NCBI GenBank assembly: GCA_963718375.1
Contig: CAVQZD010000013.1
Span: forward strand, 1-52,408
Origin: RBG-16-64-13 sp963718375
GTDB taxonomy: Bacteria; Actinomycetota; Thermoleophilia; RBG-16-64-13
DNA: 52,408 nt
Direction: 5' to 3'
The notes beneath the pieces are model-generated. The model was not told the DNA's origin, made no database searches, and worked only from the letters and a program-made list of their open reading frames with translations. Positions 32,127-40,715 of this stretch are shown piece by piece. The first letter of the stretch is position 1; every line of letters begins with the position of its first letter. A program made the translations under genes and the position numbers.

Positions 32127-32429
32127 TCACCGCTCTTCCTCAGGGTCGTCATCGCGGCCCATGGTGCTCACCGCGCCGATGCCCAGCAGACTCCGTGTCC
32201 TACGCCGTGCGTAGCGTGTCAGTTGACCAAGGTGAAGAAGCACGTGTGCGACAGCCAATACCACCAGGACCCATCCGGTCAGCGCGTGGAGGTCATCGTC
32301 CATGCCAAGGAACTCAGACTCATCCCCACCCAGACTCGTGACTACGGTAGCTATGACGGCCAGCACCAACAGGATACTGATAAGGAAACTGACGTCCTGA
32401 CGTATCGCGCGTGCTCGGCGCGAGCCCAT
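32127..32429 (-). CDS. DUF4405-like two-helix membrane protein
   Basis: About 100 residues from ATG 32429 (AAAAGG upstream); an ATG at 32453 is also in frame but would be almost at the predicted transcription start. Two membrane helices: FLISILLVLAVIATVV, and DDLHALTGWVLVVLAVAHVL then LHLG. The three histidines of the second helix region are the typical DUF4405/cytochrome b-like heme-ligand pattern. A CATAAT box and a direct repeat (32480-32495) lie just upstream, suggesting control by the adjacent two-component system. Confidence 0.7.
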   Translation of the reverse strand: MGSRRARAIRQDVSFLISILLVLAVIATVVTSLGGDESEFLGMDDDLHALTGWVLVVLAVAHVLLHLGQLTRYARRRTRSLLGIGAVSTMGRDDDPEEER

Positions 32430-32461
32430 GGCTGTGACCTTTTCTCTCGACATCAGATCAC

Positions 32462-32495
32462 ATTATGCGCGCGGGGACCTTAAGGGCGGATTAAG
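32462..32495 (-). promoter_or_regulatory. promoter with response-regulator-type direct repeat
   Basis: On the minus strand CTTAA-TCCGCC-CTTAA (32480-32495) has the 11-base periodicity bound by OmpR/PhoB-type regulators. It covers the position of a -35 box, and a CATAAT -10 box follows (32462-32467). This layout is typical of class II activation. A sister site is at 38168-38183. Confidence 0.55.
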
Positions 32496-32525
32496 ACAGC
32501 GCCGGCGACGGGTCGTGGTGGAGGC

Positions 32526-33716
32526 TTAGTCTTCGAAACTGACGGTGAAGACGCTGCCGTTGCCGAGTTCGCTTTGTGCGCTGACGTGCCAACCGTGTGC
32601 CTCGACTATGCGTGCCACCATCGCTAAGCCCAGACCCGAACCGTCGGCCGGCCCCGACGGGTCCACTCGGTAGAAGCGTTCGAACACCTGCGAGAGAGCG
32701 TCGCTGGGTATGCCGATACCCGTGTCGCTCACCGAAAGACCGCGTGGGGAAAGGCCGAGGCTGATCTTGCCGCCCCGAGGTGTGAACTTGATAGCGTTCG
32801 CCAGCAGATTGTCGATGAGTTGTCGTACCAGGCCCTCGTCGCAGTGTAAGACCACTCCCTCTGTGACTCTTGTTGTAAGCATGAGGCCCGCGTCAGTAGC
32901 GGCAGGCCGGTGACGTTCGGCCTCGCTGACCACGAGTTGCGACATGTCCACGGGGCTGGGGCTGAGATCCAGCTCATCGAGCTCCGCCAGCTCCAGAAGC
33001 CGCTCGATCAGGGATGAGCTCTGTCGCAGCTCTTCTTTGGCCGCGCGTATCTCGGTCTCGTAATCGCCGGTCTTGAGCGCCAGGTCCAAAGAGGACCCGA
33101 CGGCCGCCAGGGGCGTGCGGAGCTCGTGGCTCGCGTCGTGAGTGAACTGCCGCAGACGGCCGACCATGGCCTCGGCCGGGGTCAGGCTCCGCTTCGCGAA
33201 GACCAGGCCGAACATGAATGTGAGCGAGGTTACGACGACAGCGACGATGCCGAACAGGGCCACCTCCCCTGGTAGCTCATGGAGGTCTATGCGTTCGGGG
33301 CGGGCTACCTGAAGATACAGAGCTCTATCCCCGGCAGTGCTGAGAGGTGACTGGTAGATGCGGTAGTAGCCGCTCGAGCCCTTGACAGTGAAGAAGCGTG
33401 CAGTCTCGTCGGGGGCCAGGGGTACGGTCAGTCGGCCAAAGAGATCGCTCTCGTAGACGATATCCTCTTGGGAGGAGAACACCCTGACCGCGACGTCATG
33501 CATGAAGTCAACCGCCGAGGTGATGCCGGCCTCGTCGGTGCCAGTCTCGTTCAATCTGGTCTGAAACTGGGCGGCGGCGGCCTTCAGCTGATCATTGGTG
33601 CTGCGATGAGAGCCAAGGTACTGTGCCGCGATGAACGCCCCCCCGACGATCAGCATGAGAGCGAAGACCAGTACGGTGAACTGGAGTGCGATGCGATAGC
33701 GAAGACGGCGGAACAT
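32526..33716 (-). CDS. sensor histidine kinase
   Basis: 396 residues. One membrane helix near residues 10-30, an extracellular sensor of about 120 residues, a second helix near 155-180 (VALFGIVAVVVTSLTFMFG), then a HisKA dimer domain with FTHDASHELRTPLAAVG (phospho-His at about 195) and a HATPase domain with the N box NLLANAIKFTP, SDTGIGIP and GSGLGLAMV. It starts five bases after the stop of the response regulator gene, so the two are a cognate pair. No HAMP domain is evident between helix 2 and HisKA. Confidence 0.92.
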   Translation of the reverse strand: MFRRLRYRIALQFTVLVFALMLIVGGAFIAAQYLGSHRSTNDQLKAAAAQFQTRLNETGTDEAGITSAVDFMHDVAVRVFSSQEDIVYESDLFGRLTVPLAPDETARFFTVKGSSGYYRIYQSPLSTAGDRALYLQVARPERIDLHELPGEVALFGIVAVVVTSLTFMFGLVFAKRSLTPAEAMVGRLRQFTHDASHELRTPLAAVGSSLDLALKTGDYETEIRAAKEELRQSSSLIERLLELAELDELDLSPSPVDMSQLVVSEAERHRPAATDAGLMLTTRVTEGVVLHCDEGLVRQLIDNLLANAIKFTPRGGKISLGLSPRGLSVSDTGIGIPSDALSQVFERFYRVDPSGPADGSGLGLAMVARIVEAHGWHVSAQSELGNGSVFTVSFED

Positions 33717-33721
33717 CTCGA

Positions 33722-34384
33722 CTAGGCAGGGACGAGGTAGCCCTTGCCGACCACCGTGCTTATCACTTGCCTGCCCAGCTTGCGCCGCAAGTACGCCACA
33801 TGTACATCCACCGTCTCGGGCGATAGCGAGGCGCTGTGTTCGCCCCAGACGTGGGCGATGATGGTGCCGCGGTCCTGGGCTACTCCGGCATGACGCATCA
33901 AGAACTCAAGGAGCGCGTACTCTCTGGGCGCCAGGTGTACCATTTCACCGCTCTTCCACACGCTGTGTGTGTTGGTGTCGAGCGCCACGTCGCCAGAATG
34001 CAGTATCGGCTGAGGGACGGTGCCGCGTCTTCTTAGCAGCGTGCGGACCCTCGCGACCAGCTCCTCCATGTCGAAGGGCTTGACCAGATAGTCGTCTGCG
34101 CCGGCGTCAAGCCCCTGGACGATGTCCCTCTTCGACCCGCTTGCGGTGAGCATCAGTACCGGTGATGTGTTGCCGACTGCACGCATCCTACGACACACCT
34201 CCAGGCCGTGCATACCCGGAAGGTCGAGGTCCAGGATCACGCAGTCGGGTCCGTGGTCCAGAATACGCCTCAGTCCTTCGGCTCCGTCAAAACAGACTGA
34301 GGCCGCGTAGCTTTCCAGCTCGAGATAACGTCGGACATTGTTCGCTAGAGTGCGATTGTCTTCGACTATCAGGATCTCCAACAT
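33722..34384 (-). CDS. OmpR-family response regulator
   Basis: 220 residues from ATG 34384 with GGGAGG upstream; the longer frame to 34585 has no domain. Receiver: ILIVEDNRTLANNVRRYL with phospho-Asp in VILDLDLPGMHG (about 51), TASGSKRDIVQGLDAGADD and LVKPFDMEEL. The C-terminal winged helix includes LAPREYALLEFLMRHAG, SPETVDVHVAYLRRKLG and VVGKGYLVPA. With the kinase it likely responds to an envelope signal. Candidate targets are the two direct repeats before the DUF4405 gene and the beta-helix lipoprotein gene. Confidence 0.93.
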   Translation of the reverse strand: MLEILIVEDNRTLANNVRRYLELESYAASVCFDGAEGLRRILDHGPDCVILDLDLPGMHGLEVCRRMRAVGNTSPVLMLTASGSKRDIVQGLDAGADDYLVKPFDMEELVARVRTLLRRRGTVPQPILHSGDVALDTNTHSVWKSGEMVHLAPREYALLEFLMRHAGVAQDRGTIIAHVWGEHSASLSPETVDVHVAYLRRKLGRQVISTVVGKGYLVPA

Positions 34385-34547
34385 GCCTCCCGAGGGTACT
34401 CGGCGGACGGACCTGTCGCCAAGATACCTAAATATGGAGCCAGATGTCCTACCTACATCTGAGTTGCGATATCCTGTTTTTGCGAGCCGGGGCGTCACTG
34501 CCCGAACCACACCCGCCAGAGGGACCCTTGAATACATCGGCTGATAC

Positions 34548-35870
34548 TTGAACAGCGAGTCGACCCACGTAAGCATCACCATCACCTTCTATCGCGGGTG
34601 GCTGGTCGCCGGTGCCACTGCCACCATGGGGCTGGTGCTGGGGACACTGTACGTCTGGAGTGTTATCACAGCCGCCATCCCGGACTCGTGGGGATGGAGT
34701 AACGCCGACATGGCCATTCCGTACTCGGTGATGACCGTGGCCTTCGCCATCACGATGATCCCCGCCGGACTGTTTCAAGACCGCTACGGGCCTCGTATCT
34801 CCATCATGATCGGCGGGTTTCTTGCGGGGCTCGGGTGCGTCATCTGCGGGCTCGTCGGAGCATCGCTGATCGGCTATGTGATCGGTTTCGGTGTGGTAGG
34901 CGGTTGTGGGGCGGGGCTCGGCTATTCGGCGGCCACGCCCGCGTCGGTCAAGTGGTTCCCTCCTGAGCGCACCGGCCTTATCACCGGCATAGTCGTCGCC
35001 GGCTTTGGGCTTGCACCCGTAGTCCTGGCCCCTCTTGCCGAGGCGCTTCTCGATGGGTTCGCGGTGACCACCGCCTCCGGAGTGGTCGAGAAGGGAGTTT
35101 CGGCGGCGATGATCGGCGTGGGGGTCACGGTCTGGGTGGTCGTCGGAGCGCTCTCGGTCTTCGTCCGTAACCCGCCTGAGGGCCATCTCATCGAGCCGCT
35201 CAGGGAAGGCGAAAGGCGTGCTCAGCGCGCGGGTGGGTTTGAGTCCGACTGGCTCACCATGCTGCGCACAGCCCAATTCTGGCTGCTGTTCCTCATGTTC
35301 TTCGTCGGAGCCGGCGCTGGGCACATGTTCATCAGCGTGGCCTCGAACATGGGCAAGGCTGCACTGGGGTCACAGGCGTTCCTGGCCGTTGTCGTCCTCG
35401 CCGTGGGCAATAGCACCGGTCGTGTCGCGGCCGGCGCCATCTCCGACAGGATCGGCCGACAATGGACCTTGTTCGGCGAGTTCGTCCTGCAGGCCGGCGT
35501 CGTCGGCGTCCTCTACACGCTTAGCGACGGCGGGGGCTCCTGGCCGGTGATCCTGCTCGTCGCTTTCCTGCTGGGGCTGTGTTATGGCGCCAACCTGTCG
35601 CTGTTCCCTTCCGCCTGTAAGGACTACTACGGTATCCGGAACTTCGGGCTCAACTACGGCATCCTCTTCGCCGCCTTCGGACTCGCCGGTCTGATCATGC
35701 CCTGGTTGAACGGCCTGATCAAAGACCGGACCGGGTCCTCCGACCTCTCGTATGTCATCATCATGGTGTTGATGGGTGTGGCGGCGGTCCTCGCCCTGGT
35801 CAGTCGCCGTGTGGGCGCGCCTCTGAAGCACAGCGTGGAGAACGTCGCCGCTACGAAGGAAGAGGCGTAA
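34548..35870 (+). CDS. OFA-type MFS transporter
   Basis: 440 residues, 12 predicted membrane helices. RGWLVAGATATMGLVLGTLY then VWSV at the N-terminus and AGLFQDRYGPR between helices 2 and 3 are characteristic of the oxalate/formate antiporter (OFA) family. The C-terminal half has GAISDRIGRQWT and LCYGANLSLFPSACKDYYG. It probably exchanges or imports monocarboxylates. Start is TTG 34548 without a convincing ribosome binding site; the next in-frame ATG falls inside helix 1. It abuts the next gene with no gap. Confidence 0.88.
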   Translation: MNSESTHVSITITFYRGWLVAGATATMGLVLGTLYVWSVITAAIPDSWGWSNADMAIPYSVMTVAFAITMIPAGLFQDRYGPRISIMIGGFLAGLGCVICGLVGASLIGYVIGFGVVGGCGAGLGYSAATPASVKWFPPERTGLITGIVVAGFGLAPVVLAPLAEALLDGFAVTTASGVVEKGVSAAMIGVGVTVWVVVGALSVFVRNPPEGHLIEPLREGERRAQRAGGFESDWLTMLRTAQFWLLFLMFFVGAGAGHMFISVASNMGKAALGSQAFLAVVVLAVGNSTGRVAAGAISDRIGRQWTLFGEFVLQAGVVGVLYTLSDGGGSWPVILLVAFLLGLCYGANLSLFPSACKDYYGIRNFGLNYGILFAAFGLAGLIMPWLNGLIKDRTGSSDLSYVIIMVLMGVAAVLALVSRRVGAPLKHSVENVAATKEEA

Positions 35871-36686
35871 GTGGCCATCGTCACCATTTCAAGAGGTAGC
35901 TACCCGGGCGGCATCAGTGTCGCTGAAAAGCTGGCAAGCGAGCTGAGGCACCCTTGCATCGACCGGAGCGAGGTCGTGCGCGATGCGGCGCAAGCTTCGG
36001 GCATCGCCGAACGTGATCTGCTGAGCACGATGGATGAACCGCCACGCTATTGGGAGAAGAAGCCGGGACGCATACCGGCGCACCTGAACGCAGTCCGGAC
36101 CGCTCTGCTGAGGCGCGCACAGACCGGCGATCTCGTCTTCCATGGCTACGTCGGACACTTGCTTCTCAGAGGGATCTCGCACGTGGTCCGCGTCCGGGTG
36201 ATCGACGGCACGGAGAAGCGCATTGCGGCACTCATGGAGGATTACGACATGAGTGAGAAAAAGGCGGCAGCCCACCTCAAGAAGTTGGACACTCAGTTGG
36301 CCAAGTGGACGCAATTCCTTTATGGCGTCAACTGGCAAGACCCGTCCTTGTACGACGTGGTCCTGAATCTCGATCGTGTAAGCGTCGATGGCGGCGTGGA
36401 GACGATAGCGCAGATGACGCGTCTGCCCGAGTTCCAGCCGACGGCCGAATCACGCAAAGCTTTCGAGGATCTCTGTCTGAGCAGCGAGGTGTGGGCGGCA
36501 TTATCCAGGGACGCTCGGACCAAGGGTGCCAACATCCGAGTCAGCGCTGACGAGGGGATCGTCCTGGTCACTGGGGTCGCTGCGAACTATGAGGCCGTGA
36601 ACCTCATACCGGAAGTGGCAGCGGGCGTAGACGGCGTCCAGAAGGTCGATAACCAGGTCGGTGTCGGCAAAGACTGGAGTTGGTAG
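35871..36686 (+). CDS. cytidylate kinase-like protein fused to a BON domain
   Basis: 271 residues. The N-terminal 200 are the cytidylate-kinase-like (AAA_26) family: VTISRGSYPGGISVAEKLA replaces a strict Walker A, CIDRSEVVRDAAQASG follows, later FHGYVGHLLLRGISHVVRVR and YDVVLNLDRVSVDGG. The last 65 residues (VWAALSRDARTKGANIRVS, GIVLVTGVAANYEAVNLI and VDGVQKVDNQV) match a BON domain. Homologues of the kinase part often follow OFA transporters, as here (GTG directly after the MFS stop). Probable signalling or regulatory role rather than CMP phosphorylation; this is inference. Confidence 0.75.
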   Translation: MAIVTISRGSYPGGISVAEKLASELRHPCIDRSEVVRDAAQASGIAERDLLSTMDEPPRYWEKKPGRIPAHLNAVRTALLRRAQTGDLVFHGYVGHLLLRGISHVVRVRVIDGTEKRIAALMEDYDMSEKKAAAHLKKLDTQLAKWTQFLYGVNWQDPSLYDVVLNLDRVSVDGGVETIAQMTRLPEFQPTAESRKAFEDLCLSSEVWAALSRDARTKGANIRVSADEGIVLVTGVAANYEAVNLIPEVAAGVDGVQKVDNQVGVGKDWSW

Positions 36687-36723
36687 CGGGAATACTGGCA
36701 CCTGTGCTGGTGACGCGGTAACC

Positions 36724-38073
36724 CTAGTTCTTCGCCTTCCCATCGACGTACAAGGTGTGGCCGTTCGTGATCACGTTCTCCATGTTGCCGTTGAACTCTG
36801 TCACGTAGCTGTCTGCAGTCATGATCCACTTGCTGGTGGAGTCCAACGTGACGGAGAGCTTCGCGGCCTCAGTGCCGTCGGAGTTGATCGCTCCCGTGTA
36901 AGCGGAGGAATCGACAAGGGACATGGTCAGGTTGGAGATGGAGTCGACCAGGATGTCTCCGGTGGCGGTCTGGCTCCCCAGGTCGAACTCGCAGGTGCCG
37001 CCATTGGCGCCCGGGGTGCCCCAACCTCTCTCGCTGGTGTTGCCGGCCACCCGCAGCAGGTAGGTGCCGTCGGCCAGGGTGAGGTCCGCGTTACTGAGCG
37101 CGATCACGCTGGAGGTGTTGGTGACGTAGAACATGTCGCCGTTCTTGCTCGTCAAGGTGCCACCGGTCATGGTGAAGGTGCTGGTGCCCTGCGCCGCGTC
37201 GCCCGACATGCTCTGGTACAGCATGACGTTGTGGATGTTGTTGGCGGTGTCAGTCTTGCTGTAGGTGCCGCTCATGTTGCCGGTGGTTTCGCAGTCGATG
37301 AGAGTGGCTGAGTTCAGGCCCTCGATCACAACGGCTTCGGAGTCGTTGGCGGTCAGCGTAGCGTTGCTGGCGATGATGTTGGCGGTGCTGTAGATGACCG
37401 GCGCTCCTGAGCTGCCGCTGGTGGTATAGGTACCACCGTCGGCCGTCAGAGATCCGCCGCCGCGGTCGCTGCGGATGGCTGCCTTCACAGACGCGCTCAC
37501 GGTCAGATCGGTGGCTTCGATAGTGCCCCCACCCGCGACCTGTATGCCGCCGGCGTTACCTCCGGACACGTCGATCGTGGTGCCGGTGACGCGGATGATC
37601 GAGTGGCCATAGGCGAACACGCCGTTGGCGCCCCCGGCGGTCGCGGTCACGGCGCCGCCGCTGATTGTGAGGTCCGCGTCGTCCAGAGCCAATATGGCGG
37701 CGTTGAGTCCGTAGAAACTGCTGGCGTCGTTGCTGGATGCCGCGCCTGCGGTCTTCTGGACGGTCACGTCCCTGAGGGTGGCGGTGACGTCTCCCTCGGC
37801 CCGTATGGCGTTCTCGTCTGCGTTGGTGGAGTCGTATGTGCCGCCGTCGAGCGTCTCCCCGTCTTTGACTGTGTAGGCGCCGGTGCCGGTCTCGACGACC
37901 TGCGAGCCGCCGCCGGGAGCAGCACCGGGGGCACCGGCGGGAGGGGCGCCCGGGCCTCCAGCCGCGACGGCTGTGGTGTTGGACGAATCTTGCGCGCCGC
38001 CGCAGCCGACCGCTGCCAGCGCGAGGCCTAGGATGGCCAGGGCTACGGCCGCAATCGCGATTGATCTGGACAT
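36724..38073 (-). CDS. beta-helix lipoprotein
   Basis: 449 residues. Signal peptide with lipobox LALAAVGC (Cys at about 24), so anchored outside the cell. A Gly/Pro/Ala linker follows, then a long right-handed beta-helix built from short repeats rich in T, G, N and V (for example DADLTISGGAVTATAGGANG, IEATDLTVSASVKAAI). Similar polymorphic surface or adhesin-like proteins occur in anaerobic Gram-positives. AGGAGAT precedes ATG 38073. A regulator-type direct repeat lies 94 bases upstream of the start. Carbohydrate binding or adhesion is possible; no catalytic residues were recognised. Confidence 0.75.
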   Translation of the reverse strand: MSRSIAIAAVALAILGLALAAVGCGGAQDSSNTTAVAAGGPGAPPAGAPGAAPGGGSQVVETGTGAYTVKDGETLDGGTYDSTNADENAIRAEGDVTATLRDVTVQKTAGAASSNDASSFYGLNAAILALDDADLTISGGAVTATAGGANGVFAYGHSIIRVTGTTIDVSGGNAGGIQVAGGGTIEATDLTVSASVKAAIRSDRGGGSLTADGGTYTTSGSSGAPVIYSTANIIASNATLTANDSEAVVIEGLNSATLIDCETTGNMSGTYSKTDTANNIHNVMLYQSMSGDAAQGTSTFTMTGGTLTSKNGDMFYVTNTSSVIALSNADLTLADGTYLLRVAGNTSERGWGTPGANGGTCEFDLGSQTATGDILVDSISNLTMSLVDSSAYTGAINSDGTEAAKLSVTLDSTSKWIMTADSYVTEFNGNMENVITNGHTLYVDGKAKN

Positions 38074-38167
38074 GGCAGCATCTCCTAGTGATCTCGACTG
38101 ATTCTAGACTGAGCGAGGCCCTCTTGGGGGACCGTCGACCGACAAGTGACATCGTGCCATGAGGGGA

Positions 38168-38183
38168 GTAAGGGTGGGATAAG
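38168..38183 (-). promoter_or_regulatory. response-regulator-type direct repeat before the beta-helix gene
   Basis: Forward strand GTAAGGGTGGGATAAG, identical at 12 of 16 positions to the site at 32480-32495 and in the same orientation to its gene, with the same 11-base repeat spacing. Confidence 0.45.
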
Positions 38184-38224
38184 CCGCGGGCGGGCTTCAG
38201 TAACTTCGCCGCTTCGGCAGGCGC

Positions 38225-39046
38225 CTACCGGCCGGGAAGCACCTCATTGAGGCTGCCGGACCGGAACCCCAGCAGGTCCACGCAGACGTACTTGTAGCCC
38301 AGGTCGGCCAGCGCGCTCGTGACCTGGGCGCGAACGGGCTCCGCGGAGAGCTCGGGGACTCGAGCAGCCGGCACCTCGATGCGCGCCAGCGGGCCGTGGT
38401 GCCTCACTCTCACTACGGGGAAGCCCAGACCGTGCAGCAGTGACTCGGCGGCAGCGACCGTGCGAAGCGCGTCGACCGTGATGCGCTCTCCGTAAGGGAA
38501 CCTGGAGGCCAGGCAGGGCGACGCAGGCTTCTCCGAGGTGGGCAGCCCCAGCTCGCGGCTGAGGGCCCGCACTTCGTCCTTGGTGAAACCCGCGTCGGCA
38601 AGGGGCCGCTTCACCCCGGCTTCGTCCGCGGCGAGGCTTCCCGGACGATAGTCGGCTTGGTCGTCGGCTATCGCGCCGTCAACGACGGCCGCGAAGCCGG
38701 TCTGCTGGCGCACGACTTCCAAGGCTGCGTAGAGTTGACCCCGGCACACATAGCAGCGCATGGGTGTGTTGAGCGGGAACTCGGGTAGTTCAAGCGGATC
38801 CAGATAGATGGAGCGGTGCCGCGCGCCGACTATGTCTGCGACCGCTTTGGCGGAGGTGAGGTCTTCGTCGGCTTCCACCGGGCCGCCTGCCGTGACCGCG
38901 AGCACCTTGTCCGGACCCAAAGCGCGGATGGCGAGCGCAAGTAGGAGGCTTGAGTCGACTCCTCCAGAGAGAGCGACCACGACCCCGTCCAGCCGGGCAA
39001 GTGCCTGCTCGGCCGCCTGCGATTTCTGTGTGGTCGTGGGCGCCAA
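38225..39046 (-). CDS. larE: ATP-dependent sacrificial sulfur transferase LarE
   Basis: 273 residues. PP-loop VVALSGGVDSSLLLALA at about 23-39, ADEDLTSAKAVADIVGA, MRCYVCRGQLY and the conserved SPCLASRFPYGERI, whose Cys178 matches the sacrificial sulfur donor of Lactobacillus LarE (Cys176). LarE thiolates the pyridinium dicarboxylate made by LarB, on the way to the nickel-pincer cofactor of lactate racemase-type enzymes. TTG 39046 is chosen for its CAGGAGAA site; a start at 39085 is possible. No larB, larC or larA lies in this window, so partners must be elsewhere. Confidence 0.88.
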   Translation of the reverse strand: MAPTTTQKSQAAEQALARLDGVVVALSGGVDSSLLLALAIRALGPDKVLAVTAGGPVEADEDLTSAKAVADIVGARHRSIYLDPLELPEFPLNTPMRCYVCRGQLYAALEVVRQQTGFAAVVDGAIADDQADYRPGSLAADEAGVKRPLADAGFTKDEVRALSRELGLPTSEKPASPCLASRFPYGERITVDALRTVAAAESLLHGLGFPVVRVRHHGPLARIEVPAARVPELSAEPVRAQVTSALADLGYKYVCVDLLGFRSGSLNEVLPGR

Positions 39047-39127
39047 GGTTCGTTCTCCTGTCAGACAGCGCTCAGAGGCTACCACGTGCGTGGGCAGTAG
39101 TTGACGGCGCGCGTCCCTGCGCCATGG

Positions 39128-39850
39128 CTATTCAGAGTTCAGCTTCTTCAGCTTGGCTTCCATGACGTCCTTTGCCGACTTGGTCTCGAAGCTGGGAGCG
39201 CCCTTCATCTCAGGCCGCATGTATTCGTTCTTCTTCTCGTCCAGCTTGAAGCGTCCGAAGACGGACATGACCTCCACGTAGGTGTTCTGCAAAGAAGGGT
39301 CGGAGTCGACTCTCAAATACAGGATGACCTTGTCTCCGACCTCAGTGTGGCTTGCGCCCATGAATGTGAAGTCCACTAGCCCGTGGTCTATGTCGTCCTG
39401 AGACAAGGTCGACGGATCATAGTGTCCCTCCATCAGGGGAAGGATGTCTTTGAGAGGGATGATCCCTCCGTCCTCCCGTACGATGATCTCATCGGCGACA
39501 TCGCCTTTGTAGGTCTGCTTGACCTTGACGGTCAGCATCCGGTTGGCTACGTAGCCGTCCCAAGTGTCCTGGACTGCTATGACCTGGCCGCGGACTATCG
39601 CGTCCACCGCTTCTGCGCTGTTGAGCTCGTCGATGGTCTTGAAGTAGTTCTTGAGCAACGCCTCTCCGTCAGAGACCATGACCACGCGTTCACCGGAGGA
39701 GCCGACCGTGCTTGTGGTCAGTTCAGCGTCATCAAGGGTAGTTGTGGTCGAATCGGAGGCCGTATCGCTCGAGCCGCACCCGCTCAAACCCGCGGCGACA
39801 AACGCCAGAGTCAGGACCGCTGCCAGTGTCAATACCTGCTTCCGGTTCAC
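39128..39850 (-). CDS. lipoprotein of unknown function
   Basis: 240 residues. Signal peptide MNRKQVLTLAAVLTLAFVAA with lipobox LSGC, then a Ser/Thr/Asp-rich linker. The mature part includes IVRGQVIAVQDTWDGYVANR, VKVKQTYKGDVADEIIVRED and DKVILYLRVDSDP: an OB-like or beta-sandwich domain of a type common in Gram-positive lipoproteins. GAGGAA upstream of ATG 39850. It precedes larE and follows a secreted protease on the same strand. Confidence 0.7.
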   Translation of the reverse strand: MNRKQVLTLAAVLTLAFVAAGLSGCGSSDTASDSTTTTLDDAELTTSTVGSSGERVVMVSDGEALLKNYFKTIDELNSAEAVDAIVRGQVIAVQDTWDGYVANRMLTVKVKQTYKGDVADEIIVREDGGIIPLKDILPLMEGHYDPSTLSQDDIDHGLVDFTFMGASHTEVGDKVILYLRVDSDPSLQNTYVEVMSVFGRFKLDEKKNEYMRPEMKGAPSFETKSAKDVMEAKLKKLNSE

Positions 39851-39910
39851 AGCATTCCTCCCCGAAATTGACTGATGTGCGCTGCGTGGCGACTTGAGGA
39901 ACCGCCGGGT

Positions 39911-40531
39911 TCAATACAGATAGTTGATGCCGTTCAGATCGTCCGGCATGGCGCGGTATACCTGCGCGGCGTTGACCGAGCTGCCGTTCATCAGAGCGCT
40001 CAGATTGTAGAACTCGTGCGCAAGACCCATGACGTGACCCATCTCATGCGCGATGCAGCCCCTGATGTTCCGGCAGTTGGCCAGATACTTGTCCAGCGTG
40101 ATTCGTCCCCAGACGTAGTTCATATGGGGCTCTGGTTCCATGACCACCGACCCCTTCACCCATTGCGTATACCCCCACCAGTCGTGGTCCACGTACTCAT
40201 CCTGGTAGATGTCCATGCGGCTGGATGACTTCGTGTAGGTGCGGGTGTAGTAGATAGGTGTCGTGATCCCCCAATAGCTGGTCGTGTATATCCAGTTGCT
40301 CATCGCGTTGTTGATGGTAGTGGCAAAGTCGGTAGCCGTGGCGTCGATCCAGTAGTGTTGCGGGGTGTTCCCGTAGTTGCCGACGCCGTAGATCAAACGG
40401 TAGTTGTTGCCGTACGGCTCCCAGGCGAGCACGGTGCCGCGCGCCACACACACGGATACAGCAGTGACACACAAGACGACCGCCACCGCCTTGGTCCACC
40501 ATCTCGGGCGGGCGTGGCGGTGTTCATCCAT
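39911..40531 (-). CDS. matrixin-like zinc metalloprotease, secreted
   Basis: 206 residues. An N-terminal signal segment (AVAVVLCVTAVSVCVARGTV) is followed by the mature domain. The catalytic site GCIAHEMGHVMGLAHE (HExxHxxGxxH, around residue 158-168) is that of metzincins of the matrixin/M10 type, where three His bind zinc and Glu is the base. MNGSS after it supplies the Met-turn. A short pre-domain with many aromatic residues lies before it. ATG 40531 with GAGGAG upstream. It likely degrades extracellular protein. Confidence 0.85.
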   Translation of the reverse strand: MDEHRHARPRWWTKAVAVVLCVTAVSVCVARGTVLAWEPYGNNYRLIYGVGNYGNTPQHYWIDATATDFATTINNAMSNWIYTTSYWGITTPIYYTRTYTKSSSRMDIYQDEYVDHDWWGYTQWVKGSVVMEPEPHMNYVWGRITLDKYLANCRNIRGCIAHEMGHVMGLAHEFYNLSALMNGSSVNAAQVYRAMPDDLNGINYLY

Positions 40532-40715
40532 CCCTCGACTCCTCAAGACTCACCCCCAAGATAGAGACTCTCAATGAGCAATCTCGCCCACGCAGGCGTT
40601 GTGCGAACGCCTTGACGTACATGGGGCGGCGCTCCTGTTCAAGCCTACTTAGACGGGCCTGCGCCGCGTCTACTACTTTGGTTGTGTCTTGGCGCCTTCT
40701 GGCCCTTGCTGTCCG

